Below are positions 15,628-19,293 of a stretch of 19,293 nucleotides of DNA, one piece after another; the first letter of the stretch is position 1, and the number at the start of each line of letters is the position of its first letter. The notes beneath the pieces were generated by a model. The model searched no databases. It saw nothing but the letters and a program-made list of their open reading frames with translations, and was not told the origin of the DNA. Origin of the DNA: Enterocloster asparagiformis. Lineage in GTDB: Bacteria; Bacillota; Clostridia; Lachnospirales; Lachnospiraceae. The stretch is taken from positions 1 to 19,293 of the forward strand of contig JAGZSY010000053.1 in assembly GCA_018380885.1 (NCBI GenBank). Direction: 5' to 3'. A program made the translations under genes and the position numbers.

Positions 15628-16667
15628 TAACAACATTTTTTGCATTTAGTGAATCCAAGCTCTATAGCTTTTTCCAAATCTATTTCTCTTGAATGCTTTA
15701 ATCCGCTACAGTGTTTGTTCGCATGGTATTTGCTGCTTGTATCAGTTACCCAAACAACTTGGTGTGAAGTAATATTTATATTAAGTATTTGGCTAAGATA
15801 TGTAAGATCTTGAGGAAACATATTGCAATGCCTATTCAATTCCCGATTCAAAACTCTGTTTAAATAGCTATAGGGGCCTTGGTATTTCAAAGTATTTAAT
15901 AAACGTAAAAGTTTACAAAAGCCTTCGGTTGAAAATTTGCCATTATCATCAAAGTGCAAATCCCGATTAGTTTTGTAGTTGTAAATTCGGCCACCATGTG
16001 CTGCAATATTTCGGTATTCAAGTGATATGAATAAAGTGTCCATCATTAGTTTGACTTTATTTTTTTCGGACACAATTTCCGTATTTGGATACAACTTTTT
16101 TACCATCATACATTGTTCGGGAGCTTTTAATTGATCTATAAAATTAATAATGGTGCTAAAATATACACTTTTAAACAATATCCAAGGAGGAACGATTCCA
16201 TATTTTGATTTATAATGGTGAATTGGTTCCTTATCAGTGTCTAGTGTCTTTTTCAGAGTTTCTAAGATTCCGGTTAATGTAAATTGGTATTTATACTTTT
16301 TCTTATTTTGATAATTTCTATATTGCAGGTAGTTATCTTGGTGTGTGCCAAAAGACTTTGCAATAACGTCTGCAACGGCTTCTTTAATATATTCTTCTAA
16401 ATCTAACATAGCCGCCATCACGGCAATACGCAAATTTTTATCCAGAATGTACAATGAGCATAGTTGCTCAAAGGTAATATCGGATCGAAATGTTTTTTTA
16501 CCATTATCTGAAATAATGATATATGGATCACGATAGCTTTTGATAAGGTTGGAGTATCCATATAACTCTAAATATTGTTTGGCAGATAATTCATCGCTAA
16601 TGATGAGGTTATGTGCTTTTAATTTTTCTATCTGCTTTTCAATATTCGCATATTCTATATCGCTCAT
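15627..16667 (-). CDS. Abi_2-like abortive infection protein (HEPN) with C-terminal Cys/His cluster
   Basis: The start is the ATG at 16667 (MSDIEYANIEKQIEKLKAHN), with AGGAAGG six bases upstream; the frame is open further to an ATG at 16751, which has no ribosome binding site. The 346-residue protein resembles the Abi_2 (AbiD/AbiF-like) family: N-terminal KQIEKLKAHNLIISDE and LELYGYSNLIKSYRD, and the HEPN RNase motif RNIAAH (R219, H224) followed by GGRIYNY. In known systems such proteins stop phage growth by harming the host cell. The C-terminus adds YHANKHCSGL...FTKCKKCC (Y314-C346), which resembles the short metal-binding module YHxxxC-x(n)-GxxPCxxC found at the ends of other proteins. It lies between two direct copies of a 59-bp element. 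Confidence 0.8.
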   Translation of the reverse strand: MSDIEYANIEKQIEKLKAHNLIISDELSAKQYLELYGYSNLIKSYRDPYIIISDNGKKTFRSDITFEQLCSLYILDKNLRIAVMAAMLDLEEYIKEAVADVIAKSFGTHQDNYLQYRNYQNKKKYKYQFTLTGILETLKKTLDTDKEPIHHYKSKYGIVPPWILFKSVYFSTIINFIDQLKAPEQCMMVKKLYPNTEIVSEKNKVKLMMDTLFISLEYRNIAAHGGRIYNYKTNRDLHFDDNGKFSTEGFCKLLRLLNTLKYQGPYSYLNRVLNRELNRHCNMFPQDLTYLSQILNINITSHQVVWVTDTSSKYHANKHCSGLKHSREIDLEKAIELGFTKCKKCC

Positions 16668-16696
16668 AACATTCCTTCCTGTCTCTCTATATATAC

Positions 16697-16732
16697 AAAA
16701 AGAGCCTTGGAATACTATTCCAAGACTCTTTT
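16697..16732 (-). terminator. Terminator-like hairpin in the Abi leader (possible attenuator)
   Basis: An 8-bp stem (CTTGGAAT / ATTCCAAG, 16706-16713 with 16717-16724) continues after one mismatch with 7 more pairs (16698-16704 with 16726-16732). On the reverse strand it ends in TTTTTG. It lies between the Abi promoter and the Abi ribosome binding site, about 30 nt before the start codon. Confidence 0.75.
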
Positions 16733-16765
16733 GCGACCGCACAGCAGTCATTCGCTATTACTAGC

Positions 16766-16793
16766 ATTATAGCATATGCAAAAATCTTGTCAA
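16766..16793 (-). promoter_or_regulatory. Near-consensus promoter of the Abi gene
   Basis: On the reverse strand TTGACA (16788-16793) and TATAAT (16766-16771) are separated by 16 bp, and TGC precedes the -10 box (extended -10). Transcription should start near 16759 and give a leader of about 90 nt that contains the hairpin at 16697-16732. Confidence 0.8.
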
Positions 16794-16858
16794 GTATTCT
16801 TTTGTTTGATTTTTTAGAGTAACTTTTTGGAAATTTATCCGTTCCCAAGGATTGCCCA

Positions 16859-16917
16859 GCAAGAGAATCTATGTGAAAGCCGTTTGGTGTTACCAGCATC
16901 GGGCGGTTTTTGCGTTA
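16859..16917 (-). repeat. Conserved 59-bp hairpin element, copy 2 (behind the ImmA-like gene)
   Basis: It is in the same orientation as copy 1, 1290 bp away. The flanks are almost identical to copy 1 but the inner stem is TGGT/ACCA (16885-16888 with 16892-16895) inside CCG/CGG (16880-16882 with 16904-16906). It contains the stop codon of the ImmA-like gene (16915-16917). Confidence 0.75.
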
Positions 16918-17385
16918 TTTGTTAAAAAGAAGAATCTGGCCTACTTGTAAATACGGCTCAAACTGAATATGGTAATTCTCTATCCATACTCCTGTTCCAT
17001 ATATCTGACGATAATATTCTAATGCTTCCGCTAAAGTATCCTCAGATACATCGAGATATTCTGCCACCTCGTATTGGTTTTCACAGTGATGTTCAAAAGC
17101 TTGAATGATTCCCTCTAAAGCAATTCTTTTATTGAAGGCCCATAGCCGAGCAATACGCTCTTGTTTTCTTGATTCCGCAGAATCTTGATCTATGATATCC
17201 CCTACTGTGGTGTAATAATGGCCAAGTTCCTCGGCGAGAACATCTGCTTTTTTCTTTAGGGTAGGGATGTCTTGTCGGATGGCGATTCGCATTCCGCAGA
17301 TTCGGCCATCGCTTAATGGGAGTGGCTTTTCCTTGACGATTATTCCGGCATTCTTCGCTTCTTCTAATAAGTCCTCGTAGCCCAA
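16915..17385 (-). CDS. ImmA/IrrE-family metallopeptidase-like protein
   Basis: The 156-residue protein starts at a TTG (17385) with GAGGTGA five bases upstream, 13 bp after the repressor stop. Residues about 30-60 carry RIAIRQDIPTLKKKADVLAEELGHYYTT, which matches the ImmA/IrrE region around the HExxH zinc site. Here the first His is Glu (E52-E53-L-G-H56). Phage members of this group with EELGH exist to my knowledge, so it may still bind metal, but proteolysis is not certain. ImmA-type proteases cut the neighbouring repressor after a stress signal; the pairing with the XRE gene upstream supports that role. The C-terminal half (YEVAEYLDVSEDTLAEALEYYR) looks helical, possibly a degenerate HTH. 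Confidence 0.82.
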   Translation of the reverse strand: MGYEDLLEEAKNAGIIVKEKPLPLSDGRICGMRIAIRQDIPTLKKKADVLAEELGHYYTTVGDIIDQDSAESRKQERIARLWAFNKRIALEGIIQAFEHHCENQYEVAEYLDVSEDTLAEALEYYRQIYGTGVWIENYHIQFEPYLQVGQILLFNK

Positions 17386-17398
17386 TAAATCACCTCAT

Positions 17399-17896
17399 TT
17401 AGAAATTAGGATCATTCATAATATCATCTTCTTGATCCAGTAGCGCTTTAGTGTGATCCTCTTTAGGTATGTCAGTGCGAGTATGAGCAGCAATGGGAGT
17501 TAGGTGAGATTTTACGGGTGACTGAAGAGATACGTTTCTTTCTGCATAGTTTTCTTCTCTTTTTATCTTCAAAATTCGACAGACCATTTCTTTATCAAGA
17601 TCTGGTGCATTTCTGTATTGTAAGAGCAACTTCTGCTCAAAATCAGTGAAATCAGAGTATATAAGCCGTCTATTTATTTTTAACGACTCAGTATCTAACA
17701 AAAAGTCTATGGGGATATTTAAAAGGGTTGCTAAATTTGCAACTACAGTTATCATGGGTTCTTGCTTGCCATTTTCGTATTTTGATAGCGTGCCTTTATT
17801 CATACCTGCTCCAAAGGTATCATTATACAATTCTGACAATTCTTCCAGAGTGTACCCTTTGCTTTTCCTTGCAATTCGTAAATTTTGACCAAACAT
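17399..17896 (-). CDS. XRE-family repressor (lysogeny control)
   Basis: The start is the ATG at 17896 (MFGQNLRIARKSKGYTLEEL) with a GAGGTGAC site; a longer frame to 17980 would run through the operators. The 165-residue protein has an N-terminal HTH_3 domain (about 4-65) including MNKGTLSKYENGKQEP, then a linker and a polar C-terminal tail without a recognisable LexA-like peptidase domain. That fits repressors that are cleaved by a separate ImmA-type partner, which is the next gene. It is divergent from the Cro-like gene across a region with several dyads, so it likely represses rightward early genes and perhaps itself. Confidence 0.9.
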   Translation of the reverse strand: MFGQNLRIARKSKGYTLEELSELYNDTFGAGMNKGTLSKYENGKQEPMITVVANLATLLNIPIDFLLDTESLKINRRLIYSDFTDFEQKLLLQYRNAPDLDKEMVCRILKIKREENYAERNVSLQSPVKSHLTPIAAHTRTDIPKEDHTKALLDQEDDIMNDPNF

Positions 17897-18064
17897 TTTG
17901 TCACCTCTTTTCTTATATAAAATGTTATCATATTCAATAACTAAAATCAATATAAAAATAAAAAAAGTTATTGTAGGCAATAATATTCTTACAAAAAGTT
18001 ATTGACAACGCAACATTTTGGGGGTAAACTATTACTACAAACAGATGGAAGGAGATGATGGCGC
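17897..18064. promoter_or_regulatory. Divergent early promoter / operator region
   Basis: Two dyads and a related half site are visible: GTTAT-N8-ATAAC (17924-17941), TTATTG-TAGG-CAATAA (17968-17983), and GTTATTGACAAC (17998-18009), which shares AAAAGTTATTG with the second. The rightward promoter is TTGACA (18002-18007) and TAAACT (18025-18030) with 17 bp spacing, so its -35 box is inside the third site. A leftward promoter for the repressor probably uses TATAAG (reverse strand, about 17912-17917). This is the layout of a CI/Cro-type switch. Confidence 0.65.
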
Positions 18065-18274
18065 GTGGCTAAAAGTAAGGTTCATAAACCTTATAATCGT
18101 TTAAAAGGTGCTTTAAGAGAGCGAGGTTTAACATATTCAGATATAGCTAAAACTCTTGAAATATCAGAAACGGCGGTAGGGTTTAAGATTAATGGTACAT
18201 CTGATTTTTATGTGAGCGAAGTGGAATTATTATGCTCCAAATATAAGTTTACTGTTGATATTTTTTTACCTTAA
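18065..18274 (+). CDS. Cro-like small HTH protein
   Basis: The 69-residue protein starts at GTG 18065 behind GGAAGGAGA; the ATGs at 18055 and 18058 are in other frames. It contains a XRE-type helix-turn-helix (GLTYSDIAKTLEISETAVGFKINGTSDFYVSEV, about residues 21-53) and nothing else. It is the first rightward gene after the operator region, divergent from the repressor, which is the position of Cro. It probably binds the same operators and favours the lytic or excised state. Confidence 0.82.
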   Translation: MAKSKVHKPYNRLKGALRERGLTYSDIAKTLEISETAVGFKINGTSDFYVSEVELLCSKYKFTVDIFLP

Positions 18275-18333
18275 AAGTTGCGAATTCAACAACATTTTAA
18301 AAATAAGTCTGAGGAAAAAGGAGGTGATTTGAG

Positions 18334-18516
18334 GTGGAGAGTGTGACAGCTGGAGATGTTATCGGACTTGTTTTTATTTTTACTGGGCTAGTGGTGAGCA
18401 TTATCGGAGTTGCCCAAGCAATAAAAAGCAAGTTTTATGGCTTGGGCGGGATGTTGCTTTGCGTTATCGCAGTTCCAATAGTTTGCATTGGGACGCTGAT
18501 AACCCAACTATTATAA
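18334..18516 (+). CDS. Small membrane protein of unknown function
   Basis: The 60-residue protein starts at GTG 18334 behind AAAGGAGGTGA, a nearly perfect ribosome binding site. Two hydrophobic segments (about 9-28 and 38-58) are joined by a short basic loop (QAIKSKFYG). I do not recognise a family. Its place in the early region of an integrative element allows a superinfection or holin-like role, but nothing in the sequence proves it. Confidence 0.65.
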   Translation: MESVTAGDVIGLVFIFTGLVVSIIGVAQAIKSKFYGLGGMLLCVIAVPIVCIGTLITQLL

Positions 18517-18658
18517 CTTGAGTTTAAATATGCTAGCTGACCTTTAAGGGCAAGTTCAAGGCCAGTCAATCAATTTTGCACCGAAGTATAGGGTAGAAAT
18601 AAAAGGCAACTATCTGGCAGGGGTGTCAATGGGAAAAGATGAGAGGAAGGAGAATAAA

Positions 18659-18928
18659 ATGCCAAAAATAAAGCCGTTAGAGATTGAAGCGCGCCGTCGA
18701 GTTGTTCGAGCCTGTGTGGCCAGCAAGCGGGAGTTGAATGGTTGGAGCGATGAACAGGCAGCTGCAAGGTGCCGCGTATCCACACAGACTTTACGCCGTC
18801 GTTTGGAGAGGCCGGAAGAATTTACGCTACAGGAGCTTTGGGATCTCGGACTTGTGGTTTATCTGTATGATGGGCAGAGTCAGCTTCCGGACACGACGGG
18901 GACCGTGGAGCTGTCGGGAAGGCGGTGA
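18659..18928 (+). CDS. Small HTH protein (phage regulator or excisionase-like)
   Basis: The ATG at 18659 (MPKIKPLEIEARRRVVRACV) has AAGGAG six bases upstream; the in-frame ATG at 18623 lacks a site. The 89-residue basic protein contains a helix-turn-helix-like stretch WSDEQAAARCRVSTQTLRRRL (about 30-50) followed by EEFTLQELWDLGLVVYL. This resembles small DNA-binding proteins of prophage early regions. It overlaps the next gene by GTGA and is more GC-rich than the genes to its left, suggesting a module of different origin. Confidence 0.7.
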   Translation: MPKIKPLEIEARRRVVRACVASKRELNGWSDEQAAARCRVSTQTLRRRLERPEEFTLQELWDLGLVVYLYDGQSQLPDTTGTVELSGRR

Positions 18929-19173
18929 GACCATTGAGAAAATGGAGGCAATGTAAGCAGACCGACGCCCGCTACTGGCAGCGCAACGCCATCACCTACT
19001 ATCTGCTGTGGCTGGTTACGCTGGCCTGGACGGCCTGGGAGGCAACGGCGGGGCGGGAAGGATTCTGGTGGGAGCTGGCTTCTTGGCTGGTGCCGGCGCT
19101 GATCCTGGGGGCGGCAGTGTTTATGGGAGCGGTGTTGATCGGTCTGTATTTGCGGGACAAATGGCAGATTTGA
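18925..19173 (+). CDS. Small membrane protein of unknown function
   Basis: The 82-residue protein starts at GTG 18925, overlapping the HTH gene by four bases, so it is probably translationally coupled. A basic N-terminus (RPLRKWRQCKQTDARYWQRN) is followed by two membrane segments (about 24-42 and 53-75) rich in Trp, then LRDKWQI. Topology suggests both ends in the cytoplasm. No family is recognised. Confidence 0.6.
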   Translation: MRPLRKWRQCKQTDARYWQRNAITYYLLWLVTLAWTAWEATAGREGFWWELASWLVPALILGAAVFMGAVLIGLYLRDKWQI

Positions 19174-19188
19174 AGGGAGGTGAGGCCT

Positions 19189-19233
19189 ATGGGTACAGAA
19201 ATTAAAATGGACCCCAGTGGTTGCAGCCGCTGA
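19189..19233 (+). CDS. Possible 14-residue peptide ORF
   Basis: ATG 19189 follows a strong AGGGAGGTGAGG site and encodes MGTEIKMDPSGCSR before TGA. The site is too good to ignore, but such a short frame may be a leader or a decayed gene start. A GGTGAT/ATCACC hairpin (19254-19268) and a further GGAGG site (19284-19288) follow, so another gene starts just beyond the window. Confidence 0.35.
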   Translation: MGTEIKMDPSGCSR

Positions 19234-19293
19234 AGGTCCGAACAATTAAGAAAATTCTTACAAGGTGATTATATCACCGGATTGGAGGATTAT

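Larger units (their letters stand above)
14171..19293. mobile_element. Left part of a prophage or integrative element inserted at tRNA-Ser(CGA)
   Basis: A tyrosine integrase lies directly next to the tRNA 3' end and points toward it, the usual layout for integration into a tRNA gene. Base composition drops from the GC-rich host to clearly AT-rich at this point. The gene order integrase, cargo, ImmA-like, repressor, divergent operators, Cro-like and small rightward genes is that of a lysogeny module. No second copy of the tRNA 3' end is seen before the right edge, so the element continues beyond it. No head, tail or conjugation gene is in view, so prophage and conjugative element cannot be told apart. 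Confidence 0.85.

Noticed and set aside
15434..15658. 74-residue reverse frame over copy 1 of the element
   Set aside because: It overlaps the Abi end and the terminator and has no ribosome binding site.
16687..16899. 70-residue reverse frame beginning MLVTPNGFHIDSLAGQS
   Set aside because: It starts inside the 59-bp element without a ribosome binding site and crosses the Abi promoter and hairpin; copy 1 of the element has no ATG at the same place.
14175..19293. Second copy of the tRNA-Ser 3' end as right attachment site
   Set aside because: I looked for the T-arm and acceptor sequence in the element part and did not find it within the window.

Overview
The window looks like a chromosomal segment of a Gram-positive, anaerobic Clostridia, most likely a GC-rich member of the Lachnospiraceae. 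This rests on the gene content (split transketolase, split UxaA-type enzyme, SpoVB-like flippase, nifS-nifU-mnmA cluster), strong AGGAGG ribosome binding sites, and GTG/TTG starts in the mobile part. The species cannot be named from the sequence.

Host part, 1-14170. The left edge cuts the end of a transketolase gene. It is followed by a headless remnant of a transaldolase/fructose-6-phosphate aldolase gene that runs into the 3' end of a LysR regulator. The LysR gene diverges from a three-gene operon: an SDF-family carboxylate symporter and the small (SAF) and large subunits of a UxaA-type hydro-lyase or sulfo-lyase. Together they look like an inducible uptake and breakdown route for one hydroxy-acid-like substrate. 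After a terminator comes a 33-34 bp GC-rich minisatellite with G-quadruplex-type runs. Then follow a SUFU-domain protein, a MATE exporter (reverse strand), a Cof-type HAD phosphatase and a SpoVB/MurJ-like lipid flippase (reverse strand). A sulfur-transfer operon follows: cysteine desulfurase, IscU-type scaffold and MnmA, which together would supply 2-thiouridine in tRNA. A lipoprotein N-acetylmuramoyl-L-alanine amidase overlaps the end of mnmA by four bases. A tRNA-Ser(CGA) closes this part.

Mobile part, about 14171 to the right edge. A tyrosine integrase abuts the 3' end of the tRNA and points at it, so a prophage or other integrative element has used the tRNA as its attachment site. The element is clearly more AT-rich than the host, at least up to about 18650. 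Its reverse strand carries the integrase, an Abi_2/HEPN abortive-infection-like gene with a C-terminal Cys/His cluster, an ImmA/IrrE-like protein and a XRE repressor. A divergent operator region leads to rightward early genes: a Cro-like protein, a small membrane protein, an excisionase/HTH-like protein and another small membrane protein. The element runs off the right edge and no second attachment site is visible.

The most unusual structure is around the Abi gene. It sits between two direct copies of a 59-bp element (15569-15627 and 16859-16917), each placed at the stop codon of a leftward gene and each able to fold into a similar hairpin with different inner stem bases. The gene also has its own near-consensus promoter followed by an intrinsic-terminator-like hairpin about 30 nt before its start codon. 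It therefore looks like a swappable defence cassette with attenuated expression.
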